Positions 8,583-17,348 are shown, counted from the first letter of the stretch. The stretch is DNA of 64,000 nucleotides from an uncultured Erythrobacter sp. (GCF_947499705.1 NZ_CANMPJ010000001.1:1337501-1401500); one strand, 5' to 3'. Program-made: numbers and translations. The notes: generated by a model not told the origin, from the sequence alone.

Positions 8583-9706
8583 CGGCTTTTGTCCTTCGTA
8601 GCTAGCGGCAGATGGACGCGAAAATGCGTCAGGTCTTTGCGGCTATCGCGTTCGTGGCTGACGCTGCCATTCATGTCGCGGACCAGCTTTCTGACCAGAG
8701 CCAATCCTAGCCCCTGCCCTGATTTCTTCGATGAAACGAAAGGCTCAAACACATGATCGCGCATTGATGGATCGACGCCTTCGCCATTGTCGCTGACAGT
8801 GATCTCGATTGGCAACCTGACCATTCGTCCCAGACGTATCGCGCTGAATGCGAGGCCACTCACAAACCGGGTTTGCACGGTAATCCGAGGCTTCGGACCT
8901 GAGCCTGCCGCGTCACGGGCATTGGAAATGAGGTTGATCAACACTTGTTCCAGCGCATCCCTGTTGGCCAGCACCGGCGGCAGAGAGGGATCGAACTCTT
9001 CGACGATTTCGACTCCTTCTGCCCCGGCAGCGCGCACGGTCGCAATCGCTGAGCGGATAGCTTCGTGCGGATTGCACGGAGCAACTGGATCGGACAGCTT
9101 GCTACCAAGCTGCTGCATGCGGTCGATCAAGCGAGCGATCCGGTCGACCTCGTCAGTGATCATCCGCGCGAGCTTTTTGTCTTTCAGAGGCAGCTTGCGC
9201 GCCACCAATTGACCTGCGCCGCGAATGGCCGAAAGCGGGTTCTTGATCTCGTGTGCGAGGATCGACGGGGCACCTAGAGCGGCTGAAGCCTCGTCTTCAT
9301 CGACGTTCTCTTCGTGACCGATTTCCGAGAACGTCACGACGCGCCAACCGGGATAGCCCGACAGAGGTGAAACGGTCAGGTTGATGCGTTTCTCAACGCC
9401 CTGCGCCGTTATGACCTGCTCTCTCGCGACGAACGCCGCATCGGTTTCGGCCAAGCGCTGCTCAACGCGGCTGCCGAGCGCACCCGTCACTTCGATCAGT
9501 GATTTTCCGATGAAGCGCTTTGCGCTGGTTCCGAAAAGGTTTTCGGAGGCATGGTTGGCTTCGACCACCCGGAGATCGCCGTCGATGAGCACCATCGCGA
9601 AAATGAGACCACTTATCTGAGCCGCGGCATCAGGTCGATTGATCTCGTTTAGATCGTCTTCCACGAGTTCAATGCCGTGCTCCTGTGCCGCCCCACCCTG
9701 TTCCAT
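8579..9706 (-). CDS. ntrB: Nitrogen sensor histidine kinase NtrB
   Basis: This soluble 375-residue kinase has an N-terminal PAS domain (about 30-130), then HisKA with ILAHEIKNPLSAIRG (H152) and a HATPase domain with NLISNARDA, SDNGEGVD and SGQGLGLALV. No transmembrane helix is seen. NtrB phosphorylates NtrC under nitrogen limitation and is normally controlled by a PII protein. The gene starts two bases after the dusB stop codon and overlaps ntrC by four bases, so dusB-ntrB-ntrC forms a tight operon, as is usual in this class. Confidence 0.95.
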   Translation of the reverse strand: MEQGGAAQEHGIELVEDDLNEINRPDAAAQISGLIFAMVLIDGDLRVVEANHASENLFGTSAKRFIGKSLIEVTGALGSRVEQRLAETDAAFVAREQVITAQGVEKRINLTVSPLSGYPGWRVVTFSEIGHEENVDEDEASAALGAPSILAHEIKNPLSAIRGAGQLVARKLPLKDKKLARMITDEVDRIARLIDRMQQLGSKLSDPVAPCNPHEAIRSAIATVRAAGAEGVEIVEEFDPSLPPVLANRDALEQVLINLISNARDAAGSGPKPRITVQTRFVSGLAFSAIRLGRMVRLPIEITVSDNGEGVDPSMRDHVFEPFVSSKKSGQGLGLALVRKLVRDMNGSVSHERDSRKDLTHFRVHLPLATKDKSR

Positions 9707-9708
9707 TC

Positions 9709-10725
9709 TTACGCCGCCCGGCGGTGCAGGAACGGCTCATAGAATCGCTCGATTTCACCAAGAACTTCATCGGGATCGTCAATGAAGTTCGCCTTGTTTC
9801 GGAACTCGGCGGAACCATGCATTCCTTTGGTATACCAACCTAGATGCTTGCGCGCGATCTTGGTGCCGACATCGCGGCCGTAGTGATCGAGCATGCGGTG
9901 GTAGTGCTCAACCAGCACGGCGTATTGCTCGTCGAAGCTCGGCGTCGGGATATTCTCGCCAGTCCGCCACCAATGCATAATTTGGCCGAGCAACCACGGC
10001 TTGCCGTATGCGCCGCGCCCGATCATCAAACCGTCTGCGCCGGACTGTTCAAGCGCCTTGCTCGCATCGTCAATCGAACAGATATCGCCATTGACGATGA
10101 CGGGGATCGAAACAGCTTCCTTCACCTTGCGGATGAAGGACCAGTCCGCACTCCCCTTGTACATTTGATTGCGCGTTCGACCGTGGACTGTGATCATCTT
10201 CACACCAAGATCTTCGGCAATTCGTGCCATTTCCGGGGCGTTGAGACTGGCATGATCCCATCCCATCCGCATCTTCACAGTCACGGGAACGTCAACGGCT
10301 TTGACGGTCGCTTCCATCAGCTTGGTCGCAAGCGGCACTTCCCGCATCAGCGCGCTGCCAGCGAGCTGGCCAACGACCTTTCGTACCGGGCAACCGAAAT
10401 TGATGTCGATGATGGCGGCCCCATTGCCTTCCTGCAGTTTGGCCGCTTCGCCCATGCTGCCCGGGTCGCAGCCAACGAGTTGCATGGAGACCGGTTCTTC
10501 GGTTTTGTCCCATTCGGCCTTCTGGACTGACTGACGTGTTTCGCGGATTGCCGCCTCGCTAGCGATCATCTCGGTTACGTTAAGACCCGAGCCGTAGCGC
10601 CGCACCAGAGTGCGGAATGGCATATCGGTAACGCCCGTCATCGGCGCGAGCAGCACGGGTTCGTCGATCGTCACTGGACCGATTTGGATCGGCTTCAGGG
10701 CCGGAGGGGTTGGGAGTGTCGTCAT
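9709..10725 (-). CDS. dusB: tRNA-dihydrouridine synthase DusB
   Basis: The 338-residue flavoenzyme reduces uridines in the tRNA D-loop to dihydrouridine using FMN and NADPH. It shows the TIM-barrel pattern [12 protein letters not shown] at the N-terminus, the catalytic-cysteine motif [26 protein letters not shown] and the FMN-phosphate region with [12 protein letters not shown]. It is the NifR3 homologue that stands first in the ntrBC operon in many alphaproteobacteria. Its ATG is divergent from ispDF, with 76 bases between them that must hold both promoters. Confidence 0.96.
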   Translation of the reverse strand: MTTLPTPPALKPIQIGPVTIDEPVLLAPMTGVTDMPFRTLVRRYGSGLNVTEMIASEAAIRETRQSVQKAEWDKTEEPVSMQLVGCDPGSMGEAAKLQEGNGAAIIDINFGCPVRKVVGQLAGSALMREVPLATKLMEATVKAVDVPVTVKMRMGWDHASLNAPEMARIAEDLGVKMITVHGRTRNQMYKGSADWSFIRKVKEAVSIPVIVNGDICSIDDASKALEQSGADGLMIGRGAYGKPWLLGQIMHWWRTGENIPTPSFDEQYAVLVEHYHRMLDHYGRDVGTKIARKHLGWYTKGMHGSAEFRNKANFIDDPDEVLGEIERFYEPFLHRRAA

Positions 10726-10801
10726 GTCTGGGGATGCCTAAATATTGGGCAGCGCATAGTGGATTGCGCAAAATCCGTCCAGACCCTAAGCGCGAGCGCC
10801 T

Positions 10802-11974
10802 ATGGCCCATTCGCCTCCCCTCCCCGACTTCGCCGCAATCATCGTTGCTGCCGGAAAAGGTCTGCGGGTTGGAGGCCACACGCCCAAACAGTTCCGAAGC
10901 TACAAGGGCAAACCTGTGTTGAGGCACTCGGTTGAGACATTGCTAAGCATTGGAGCTTCTCCTGTAGTTGTTGTCATCGGCGAAGATGGCCAATCGGCTG
11001 CCGAGGATGCCCTTGGGCGGTTGCCAGAAATTCAGTTCGTGACCGGCGGGGCAACTAGGCAGGATTCAGTCCGGAGTGGCTTGGAAGCGCTCGAAGAGTC
11101 AGCGCCGCGACGTGTCCTGATCCACGATGCCGCACGCCCTGATCTCCCGCGCGAGGTGATCGAGCGACTGCTCGCGGCGCTTACCGATCATCCCGGTGCG
11201 ATCCCAACCCTCCCGGTTGTCGACAGTCTCGCAGTCTCGGGCGAAAGCGGTACGATGACGGGCGCGGCCGACCGTGAAAGCTTGCGAAGGGTTCAGACCC
11301 CGCAAGTCTTTAGATACGGCGATATCCTGACTGCCCACCGCGCGTGGCAAGGCGAGACCGATGCGGGCGACGATGCGCAGGTGCTGGCGGCCAGCAATCA
11401 TTCAGTTGCGCTGGTCGATGGCGATGAGCGACTGAAGAAGATCACCTTCGCGGAGGATTTCTTGGAAACAGCAACATTGCCAGCATTTCGCATCGGACAG
11501 GGTTACGATGTCCACCGTCTCGTGGAAGGCGAAGAGTTATGGCTGTGCGGAGTGAAGCTGGAACATGACAAGGGATTGGCCGGGCACTCGGACGCAGATG
11601 TAGCGCTGCACGCCATCACCGACGCGGTGCTTGGTGCAATCGGCAATGGGGATATTGGCACGCATTTTCCGCCCAGCGATCCGCAATGGTCGGGCGCGCG
11701 TTCCGGTCAGTTTCTGGAACACGCAGCCAAGCTTGCTGGCGAAGCGGGATATGCGATCAGCAATGTCGACCTAACCATTATTTGCGAGGCACCGAAAATC
11801 GGCCCTCACCGTCCGGCGATGCGTGCAGAGGTCGCTCGGTTGACTGGCCTAGACCAGGCGGCCGTTAGCATCAAAGCAACCACGACGGAGAAACTCGGCT
11901 TTACCGGACGCGGCGAAGGTATAGCTGCGCAAGCTATCGTCGGGTTATCCAGCTCGAACTCAGTCAACAGCTAG
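10802..11974 (+). CDS. ispDF: Bifunctional MEP-pathway enzyme IspDF
   Basis: The 390-residue fusion catalyses two non-consecutive steps of the non-mevalonate isoprenoid pathway. The N-terminal IspD domain (about 1-225) is the MEP cytidylyltransferase with AAGKGLRVGG, the nucleotide-binding loop, and DAARPDLP. The C-terminal IspF domain (about 228-388) is the MECDP synthase, starting at RIGQGYDVHRL with zinc-binding D and H residues, and GHSDADVALHA and FTGRGEG further on. IspD-IspF fusion is common in alphaproteobacteria. The gene is divergent from dusB. Confidence 0.97.
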   Translation: MAHSPPLPDFAAIIVAAGKGLRVGGHTPKQFRSYKGKPVLRHSVETLLSIGASPVVVVIGEDGQSAAEDALGRLPEIQFVTGGATRQDSVRSGLEALEESAPRRVLIHDAARPDLPREVIERLLAALTDHPGAIPTLPVVDSLAVSGESGTMTGAADRESLRRVQTPQVFRYGDILTAHRAWQGETDAGDDAQVLAASNHSVALVDGDERLKKITFAEDFLETATLPAFRIGQGYDVHRLVEGEELWLCGVKLEHDKGLAGHSDADVALHAITDAVLGAIGNGDIGTHFPPSDPQWSGARSGQFLEHAAKLAGEAGYAISNVDLTIICEAPKIGPHRPAMRAEVARLTGLDQAAVSIKATTTEKLGFTGRGEGIAAQAIVGLSSSNSVNS

Positions 11975-11991
11975 ACCAACAGGATCAACGC

Positions 11992-12543
11992 ATGAAGGCT
12001 TTCAAAACACTCACCTCTGCCGCGCTCCTATTCGGAATTGCAGCGGCAACACCGGCAGCCGCCCAAGAACCGGAACTAGACCCTCAGGCGGTTTCTGCAG
12101 CAACGCGTTACGGTCTTCCGATTGCTTATGACGGCTTCCGCAGCGCCTGCAGAGATTTGCTTCCCGCCGACGGCTTCTTTGCGCGCAACGAAGAGCGCCT
12201 GGCAATTAAATTTGCAGAAGGGGCGGAGGGCTCGTGGCCAGAGGCAAAGGCGGCGCTAATGCAAATCGCTTCGAAGGAGGCAGACGGCGCAGATGCGATC
12301 CTCAGCGGTATGCCCGATGAAGCACTTAAGCCGTTTGTGGACAGCCTTTTCCAGAACATGCTGGCCCAAGAGATAAAGCCTGAAAACTGCGGCGACATCG
12401 AACGTGGTCTGGAACTTCTCGATCCGATGCCGGTCGAGAATATCGCCGAATTGCTTGGCTTTATCATTGAGCTCGACAATCGCGCCGAACGCAAGAAGCG
12501 TGCTGCAGCACTCGAACAGCAGAGCGGGAACCAATCGGAATGA
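11992..12543 (+). CDS. Secreted protein of unknown function
   Basis: The 183-residue protein has a clear signal peptide: a KAFK positive start, a hydrophobic stretch, and an AAAQ cleavage region around residues 22-25. The mature part is helical, with two cysteines, and the C-terminus is charged with RKKR. I do not recognise a family. It begins 17 bases after ispDF and its stop codon overlaps the start of the CinA-type gene by four bases, so it is probably in an operon with both. Confidence 0.75.
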   Translation: MKAFKTLTSAALLFGIAAATPAAAQEPELDPQAVSAATRYGLPIAYDGFRSACRDLLPADGFFARNEERLAIKFAEGAEGSWPEAKAALMQIASKEADGADAILSGMPDEALKPFVDSLFQNMLAQEIKPENCGDIERGLELLDPMPVENIAELLGFIIELDNRAERKKRAAALEQQSGNQSE

Positions 12544-13040
12544 CCGATACGCTCCTCCCTGGAGATGTCTTTGAACTCGCAGCGCGCGTTATCAATGAGA
12601 ACGCCGCATCCGGCCGCAAGGTTGCAGTGGCAGAAAGCTGCACCGGCGGCCTAGTCGCTGCAGCACTCACCGAGATTGCCGGTTCCTCCAGCGTGCTCGA
12701 TCGCGGTTTTGTGACCTATTCCAACGAGTCCAAAATGGAAGCGCTCGACGTCCCGCAGGACATAATCGAAACCTTTGGCGCAGTTTCGATTGCGTGCGTT
12801 TGGGCGATGGCTCAAGGTGCGTTGAACAAGTCTGACGCCGATGTTGCTGTCGCGATCAGCGGCATCGCAGGTCCGGGCGGCGGAACTCAGCTAAAGCCTG
12901 TGGGGACCGTCGTTTTCGCTCGCTGCATCCGGAACGCTGAAGGTGAGCCCGAGGGTGAGCTCAAGCAATTCGGCGAAGGAACCCGCGCCGAGATCCGGCA
13001 TCAGGCGACGATTTGCGCGCTTGAGCTGTTGCTGCCGTAA
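12540..13040 (+). CDS. CinA-type nicotinamide-nucleotide amidohydrolase
   Basis: The 166-residue protein is the stand-alone C-terminal CinA domain (PncC type), which deamidates nicotinamide mononucleotide to nicotinic acid mononucleotide in pyridine nucleotide salvage. Family marks are VAVAESCTGGLVAA near residue 30, the FVTYSNESKM segment, GAVS, and the long signature ISGIAGPGGGTQLKPVGTV. The N-terminal MoaB-like domain of full CinA is absent, which is usual in proteobacteria. The gene overlaps the preceding one by ATGA. Its last 40 bases overlap the convergent RatA-family gene. Confidence 0.92.
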   Translation: MTDTLLPGDVFELAARVINENAASGRKVAVAESCTGGLVAAALTEIAGSSSVLDRGFVTYSNESKMEALDVPQDIIETFGAVSIACVWAMAQGALNKSDADVAVAISGIAGPGGGTQLKPVGTVVFARCIRNAEGEPEGELKQFGEGTRAEIRHQATICALELLLP

Positions 13041-13462
13041 AGCTCCGCAGCGCGGCGCTCGAACGCTTCGACCATGCGGCGGAATGCTCGGTCGAAATAC
13101 TGGCCGGCGATCCGTTCAAACATGCGGTTCTTGAACGTGAAGTCGACGACGAAATCAATTTCGCATGTGTTCTGGTCGATCTCTCGAAATGTCCAAATGT
13201 TGTCGAGATCGGTCAGCGGTCCGTCAACATAGTGCACGTCGATTTCGCGTGGGCGGTCCTTTTTTACGCGCGATGTGAAGCTTTCACGCAGGCTCTTGAA
13301 CCCCACCACCATGTCGGCAACCATTTCGGTCTCGCTGTCAGAGCGCACGCGTGTTGCAATAACCCAGGGCAGAAACTCGCCATAGCGCGCCACGTCGGCG
13401 ACCAGATCGAACATCTGCTCGGCGCTGTAAGGCAGCCTGCGGGTCTCGCGAATTCCGGGCAC
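13001..13462 (-). CDS. RatA/COQ10-family START-domain protein
   Basis: The 153-residue protein belongs to the COQ10/RatA group of the START superfamily. It has the typical opening ETRRLPYSAEQMFDLVADV and YGEFLPW, a FTSRV strand and a C-terminal helix with FERIAGQYFDRAFRRMVEAF. Mitochondrial COQ10 binds ubiquinone. E. coli RatA was described as blocking 70S assembly. A quinone-chaperone role is more likely here, as an inference. The GTG start overlaps the last base of the lipA stop codon, so it is translationally coupled to lipA. Its 3' end overlaps the CinA-type gene by 40 bases on the opposite strand. Confidence 0.9.
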   Translation of the reverse strand: MPGIRETRRLPYSAEQMFDLVADVARYGEFLPWVIATRVRSDSETEMVADMVVGFKSLRESFTSRVKKDRPREIDVHYVDGPLTDLDNIWTFREIDQNTCEIDFVVDFTFKNRMFERIAGQYFDRAFRRMVEAFERRAAELYGSNSSSAQIVA

Positions 13463-14409
13463 TACTTTGCGGCCTTGGCCAACTTTTCCTCCCGCGCGGC
13501 CTTCATGACAGCGAAGTCATCGCCAGCATGATAGCTGGAGCGCGTCAGCGGGCTTGAGGCGACTTGGAGGAAACCCTTGGCCCGAGCAATTGAGCCGAAT
13601 GCGTCGAATCCCTTGGGCGTCACGAATTCCTCAACCTTCGCGTGCTTCGGCGTTGGCTGAAGATATTGCCCCATCGTGATGAAATCGACCTCGGCGCTGC
13701 GCATGTCATCCATCACCTGGTGAACTTCGAGCCGCTGTTCTCCGAGACCCAGCATGATGCCAGATTTAGTGAAGATCAGCGGATTGTGCGCCTTTACCTC
13801 TTCAAGCAGCCTTAGCGACGCGTAATAGCGCGCACCGGGCCGGATCGTCGGATACAGGCGCGGTACCGTTTCGAGATTGTGATTGTAGACGTCTGGGCCT
13901 GCCTCGCAGATCGCTTCGACAGCAGCGCGCATCTTGCCCCGGAAATCCGGCGTCAAAATTTCGATCGTTGTGTTGGGCGTGTTGCGGCGCAAAGCCTCGA
14001 TTACTTTCACGAACTGCCCTGCCCCACCGTCGGGCAAATCGTCGCGGTCGACGCTTGTGATGACGATGTGCTCAAGGCCCATCTTCGCCGCTGCAATCGC
14101 GGTGTTCTCGGGCTCCATCGGATCGACGGCGCGCGGCATTCCGGTCTTCACATTGCAGAACGCACAGGCGCGCGTGCAAACATCGCCCAGGATCATGACC
14201 GTGGCGTGCTTCTTGGTCCAGCATTCGCCGATGTTCGGACACGCCGCCTCTTCGCACACCGTGTTGAGGTTGAGTTCACGCATCAACCGCCGCGTTTCAT
14301 GATAGCCTTCGCTCACCGGAGCGCGGACACGAATCCAATCGGGCTTGCGCTGGCGCGGTGGCCGTTCATTCTCGGGCGCAGGCTGCGGCGTATTGGCGAG
14401 ATCGTTCAT
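13462..14409 (-). CDS. lipA: Lipoyl synthase LipA
   Basis: This 315-residue radical SAM enzyme inserts two sulfurs into octanoyl-lysyl carrier domains to make lipoate, needed by the pyruvate dehydrogenase encoded further along the window. It has the auxiliary cluster motif [12 protein letters not shown] and the radical SAM motif CTRACAFC, followed by [11 protein letters not shown] and the [10 protein letters not shown] stretch. Length and motif spacing are normal. RatA/COQ10 follows in a one-base overlap. Upstream is a 131-base intergenic region shared with the divergent sbtA-like gene. Confidence 0.97.
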   Translation of the reverse strand: MNDLANTPQPAPENERPPRQRKPDWIRVRAPVSEGYHETRRLMRELNLNTVCEEAACPNIGECWTKKHATVMILGDVCTRACAFCNVKTGMPRAVDPMEPENTAIAAAKMGLEHIVITSVDRDDLPDGGAGQFVKVIEALRRNTPNTTIEILTPDFRGKMRAAVEAICEAGPDVYNHNLETVPRLYPTIRPGARYYASLRLLEEVKAHNPLIFTKSGIMLGLGEQRLEVHQVMDDMRSAEVDFITMGQYLQPTPKHAKVEEFVTPKGFDAFGSIARAKGFLQVASSPLTRSSYHAGDDFAVMKAAREEKLAKAAK

Positions 14410-14481
14410 GCGAGATCATCTAGGCTTCCGTAGCGCCCGCCGCAAGCCGAGCGCCCTATCGAATACGTCTGTGGAGGAACA

Positions 14482-14501
14482 AAAAGACCGCACAGTCTTT
14501 T
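14482..14501. promoter_or_regulatory. 20-bp dyad upstream of the sbtA-like gene
   Basis: A perfect inverted repeat AAAAGAC-N6-GTCTTTT lies 39 bases before the start of the bicarbonate permease gene, in the intergenic region shared with lipA. It could be an operator for the bicarbonate module. It could also act as a weak terminator hairpin, but no gene ends just upstream of it on either strand. The regulatory reading is an inference from position. Confidence 0.45.
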
Positions 14502-14540
14502 GCTTTTCATGCAACAGCCGGATGGCTAACGGGGCACTTC

Positions 14541-15530
14541 ATGTTCGATACCGCAATTCAGACGTTCACCTCCCCGGTGGTGCTGTTCTTTGTGCTTGGG
14601 CTGCTCGCCGCGTTTGCGCGGTCAGATCTCGCGATCCCGGAAGCCATTGCGAAAGCGATGTCGCTGTATCTGATGGCGGCAATCGGGATCAAAGGCGGCG
14701 TCGCCGTTGCGAAGTCCGGGATAGACGGAACTGTGATGTCCGCACTCGGGACGGGAATTGCAGCCGGGTTCCTCCTCCCTTTCTTCGCCTATGTTGTGCT
14801 CAAGACCTTCGGCAAGCTGGACCGGATCAATTCCGGTGCGGTGGCGGCGCATTATGGTTCGATCAGCGTGGTGACCTTCGTAACCGCCGTTGAAATCCTC
14901 ACAGGTCAAGCACGCGAGCCCGGCGGCTATATGGTTGCTGTGATGGCTGCGATGGAAGCGCCTGCTATCCTCAGCGGTCTGCTGCTCGCGCGCGGACTGG
15001 GGAGCAAGGACGATGGTGCGCAGAGCACCGGGGAAATGTTCCACGAAGTCTTCACCAATTCTTCGATCGTCTTGTTGCTAGGCGCGTTTGCGATTGGAAT
15101 GCTCGCCGGTGAAGCAGGTTTTTCCGAAGTTAGCCCGTTTTTCGAGGCGGGGTTCAAGGGCGTGTTGTGCCTCTTTCTCCTGGATATGGGACTGATTGCC
15201 GCCCGCAGGATGATGGATGCGCGAACGATGACCTGGCGACTGACGGCGATTGGGATATTCCTACCGGTCGTGAATGGAGCCGTCGGAACGGTTCTGGGGG
15301 TGGGTATCGGGCTCGATGCAGGCTCTGCCGCTACGCTGGGTGTATTATGTGCCAGCGCGAGTTACATCGCGGTGCCGGCAGCAATGCGGCTCGCCTTGCC
15401 AGAGGCGGATCCGGGTATCTATCTGACGATGTCACTCAGCATAACTTTCCCCTTTAACGTGCTTATAAATATCGGCATTATCAGCGCCTTCGCTGCCTAT
15501 CTGACTGGTGGCACTGGAGTGGGACCATGA
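14541..15530 (+). CDS. SbtA-family sodium-dependent bicarbonate permease
   Basis: The 329-residue polytopic protein matches the SbtA family of sodium-bicarbonate symporters, best known from cyanobacterial carbon-concentrating mechanisms. Some ten hydrophobic helices are visible. Family-like stretches include the N-terminal TSPVVLFFVLGLLA, the KGGVAVAKSG turn, AAHYGSISVVTF, a GYMVAVMAAMEAPAI segment, and SASYIAVPAAMRLALPEA in the second half. It is followed, with a four-base overlap, by a PII-like gene and then a beta carbonic anhydrase, which strongly supports inorganic carbon as the substrate. The organism need not fix CO2 by the Calvin cycle; supply of bicarbonate to carboxylases is an alternative. 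Confidence 0.88.
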   Translation: MFDTAIQTFTSPVVLFFVLGLLAAFARSDLAIPEAIAKAMSLYLMAAIGIKGGVAVAKSGIDGTVMSALGTGIAAGFLLPFFAYVVLKTFGKLDRINSGAVAAHYGSISVVTFVTAVEILTGQAREPGGYMVAVMAAMEAPAILSGLLLARGLGSKDDGAQSTGEMFHEVFTNSSIVLLLGAFAIGMLAGEAGFSEVSPFFEAGFKGVLCLFLLDMGLIAARRMMDARTMTWRLTAIGIFLPVVNGAVGTVLGVGIGLDAGSAATLGVLCASASYIAVPAAMRLALPEADPGIYLTMSLSITFPFNVLINIGIISAFAAYLTGGTGVGP

Positions 15531-15835
15531 TCGAAACAGTTGTCCGCAAGAGGATTGAGGTACTCGCCGACAAAGCTCTGCAAAGACGCGTGACCGATGC
15601 GATCGATGCAGCCGGTATCACCGGTTGGACAATCGTGCCCGTAACGGAGGGAAAAGGTCGAGACGGTAAATGGCGCGAAGAACGCGTAATGGGCACCGAC
15701 AAGGTGTTCGTATTGACGATAGCTGCGGAAGACAGGGCTCAAGCGCTTGCCGAAGCGATTGCTCCCATGCTTACAAAATACGGGTTCATCTTCTCGATGT
15801 GGGACGTCGAGGTGATCCGAGGAGAGCGCTTCTGA
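15527..15835 (+). CDS. SbtB-like PII family regulator
   Basis: The 102-residue protein has the size and beta-alpha-beta pattern of PII-type trimeric signal proteins. A T-loop-like stretch sits at about residues 35-55 (TEGKGRDGKWREER). It lacks the Tyr51-type uridylylation loop of GlnB and also lacks the C-terminal CGPxGC redox loop of typical cyanobacterial SbtB, ending at GERF. In cyanobacteria SbtB binds adenine nucleotides and gates SbtA. The four-base overlap with the permease gene argues for the same pairing here. Confidence 0.85.
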   Translation: MIETVVRKRIEVLADKALQRRVTDAIDAAGITGWTIVPVTEGKGRDGKWREERVMGTDKVFVLTIAAEDRAQALAEAIAPMLTKYGFIFSMWDVEVIRGERF

Positions 15836-15868
15836 TCGTGGCGCCCTTCTGAATTGAGGGAGTGAAAC

Positions 15869-16510
15869 GTGCCGGAATTCGCAGAATTGCTGCAAGGCTA
15901 TCGCCGCTTTCGCAAGGAGACCTATCCGCGGCAGCGCGAGCGGTTTGAGGAAACTGCGGTCGAGGGACAGCATCCGAAACTGATGATCATCGGCTGTTCG
16001 GACAGTCGCGTTGATCCAGCGCAAATATTCGATGTAGATCCGGGCGATATTTTCGTAGTTCGAAATGTAGCCGCACTCGTACCGCCTTTTGAAACATCCC
16101 CGGGCCTTCACGGCGTTTCCGCAGCCGTCGAGTTTGCGGTGCAAATGCTCGAAGTCCGGCAAATTGTGGTGATGGGCCATGGTCGGTGCGGAGGCTGCAA
16201 AGCGGCGCTCACTCAGGATTACGATTCCAAGCAACCGGGCGAAGGTGGCTTTGTGGCAAATTGGATCAACCTGCTGAGCGAGGCGCGCAAGCCGGTGGCA
16301 GAGAAGCACGGCACTACTGGACGCAAGGCCGAGTTGGCGATGGAGTTCGCGGCCATTCGGCAAAGCCTCGCCAACCTACGGACTTTCCCTTGGCTTACCG
16401 ACAAAGAGCGAGCGGGCTCTCTAAAGCTGCGCGGCGCGCATTTCTCGATCATGGAGGGCGTGCTCTACTCGCTCGACGAGGATACCGGCGAGTTTCTGCC
16501 GGAGGATTAA
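15869..16510 (+). CDS. Beta-class carbonic anhydrase
   Basis: The 213-residue enzyme interconverts CO2 and bicarbonate. The zinc ligands of the beta class are visible: CSDSRVDP (Cys and the Asp-Arg dyad) near residue 45, and HGRCGGCKA (His and Cys) near residue 105. Length is normal for the class. It follows the SbtB-like gene by 33 bases on the same strand and completes the bicarbonate module. A cytoplasmic location is expected because there is no signal peptide. Confidence 0.95.
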   Translation: MPEFAELLQGYRRFRKETYPRQRERFEETAVEGQHPKLMIIGCSDSRVDPAQIFDVDPGDIFVVRNVAALVPPFETSPGLHGVSAAVEFAVQMLEVRQIVVMGHGRCGGCKAALTQDYDSKQPGEGGFVANWINLLSEARKPVAEKHGTTGRKAELAMEFAAIRQSLANLRTFPWLTDKERAGSLKLRGAHFSIMEGVLYSLDEDTGEFLPED

Positions 16511-16550
16511 TCGCTTGCCCTGCTCCGGCCTCGCGACCATCTAACGCCCC

Positions 16551-17285
16551 ATGTCAGATACCGAACTCAAGAACATCGCCCTATTGATCGACGCCGACAA
16601 CACCACGCCGGAAGGGATCGATCCCGTCCTGACCGTGATGGCCGAGTTGGGCCAGGTAAACATCCGCCGCGCCTACGGAAACTTCGCCAAGGACAACCTA
16701 AAGAAATGGGGCGATCTGACGAACAAGTTTGGCATCAGGCCGCAGCAGCAATTCGACGTGTCGAAGGGCAAGAACGCGACAGATATGGCGATGACGATTG
16801 ATGCCATCGATTTGCTTTACCAAGGCAAAGTGGACGGATTTGGCGTCATGACGTCAGACAGTGATTTCACTCCGCTGGTCACGCGTCTGCGGCAGGACGG
16901 AATTGTGGTCTACGGTTTCGGAGAGGCGAAGACGCCGCAAGCGTTCAAATCAGTCTGCACGCGCTTCATCGACATCAAGCAACTGATCGCCAATTACGCA
17001 GCCGACAAAGCGGGCGATCGCAAGTCCGAAAAGCAGAATACGAGCAGCGCTGGTGCAGTTGACGAAGACTTGGTCGAACTGATCACCGCCGCGTATTCCG
17101 AGGCGAAGCGTGACGAGCAAGGATACGCGAAACTGCAGCAGGTCGGGCAAATCGCGGGCAATCGTTCCAGTTTCGATGTCCGGAACTATGGTTTCAAAAG
17201 CCTGTCAGATCTTTTCGGCACACTCGACAACTTCTCCGTCGATCGTCGCTCTGACAACCAAGTTTACGTCAAACGCCTTCGATGA
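16551..17285 (+). CDS. NYN-domain protein with C-terminal LOTUS/OST-HTH domain
   Basis: The 244-residue protein has an N-terminal NYN/LabA-like PIN-fold nuclease domain (about 1-150). The acidic residues expected for a metal site are seen in LLIDADNTTPEGID, a central VSKGKNATDMAMTIDAIDLL and the SDSDFTPLV strand. A C-terminal winged helix of OST-HTH/LOTUS type (about 170-244) includes GYAKLQQVGQ and FGTLDNFSVD. Such proteins are putative RNases with an RNA-binding module; the target is unknown. It stands alone between carbonic anhydrase and a convergent gene. Confidence 0.9.
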   Translation: MSDTELKNIALLIDADNTTPEGIDPVLTVMAELGQVNIRRAYGNFAKDNLKKWGDLTNKFGIRPQQQFDVSKGKNATDMAMTIDAIDLLYQGKVDGFGVMTSDSDFTPLVTRLRQDGIVVYGFGEAKTPQAFKSVCTRFIDIKQLIANYAADKAGDRKSEKQNTSSAGAVDEDLVELITAAYSEAKRDEQGYAKLQQVGQIAGNRSSFDVRNYGFKSLSDLFGTLDNFSVDRRSDNQVYVKRLR

Positions 17286-17297
17286 CGACCTAAGAAA

Positions 17298-17324
17298 AGG
17301 GCGCCGGAAATGATCCGACGCCCT
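17298..17324. terminator. Bidirectional terminator hairpin
   Basis: An 11-bp stem with one C-A mismatch (AGGGCGCCGGA with TCCGACGCCCT) and a five-base loop sits between the convergent NYN-LOTUS and secreted-protein genes. It is followed by a T-rich run on the forward strand and preceded by an A-rich run, which gives T residues for the reverse strand. It probably ends both transcripts. Confidence 0.75.
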
Positions 17325-17348
17325 CTTTCGTTCAAGATACCCGGAAAC

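Noticed and set aside
10802..11974. Frameshift fusing separate ispD and ispF genes
   Set aside because: The fusion has a natural linker with no disrupted domain, and IspDF fusions are common in alphaproteobacteria.
14345..14893. 182-codon forward open frame across the lipA 5' end and sbtA-like gene
   Set aside because: It overlaps two well-supported genes in another frame and is cysteine- and arginine-rich.
15527..15835. Assignment as GlnB/GlnK nitrogen regulator
   Set aside because: It lacks the uridylylation T-loop tyrosine context and is coupled to an SbtA-like permease, so an SbtB-like role fits better.
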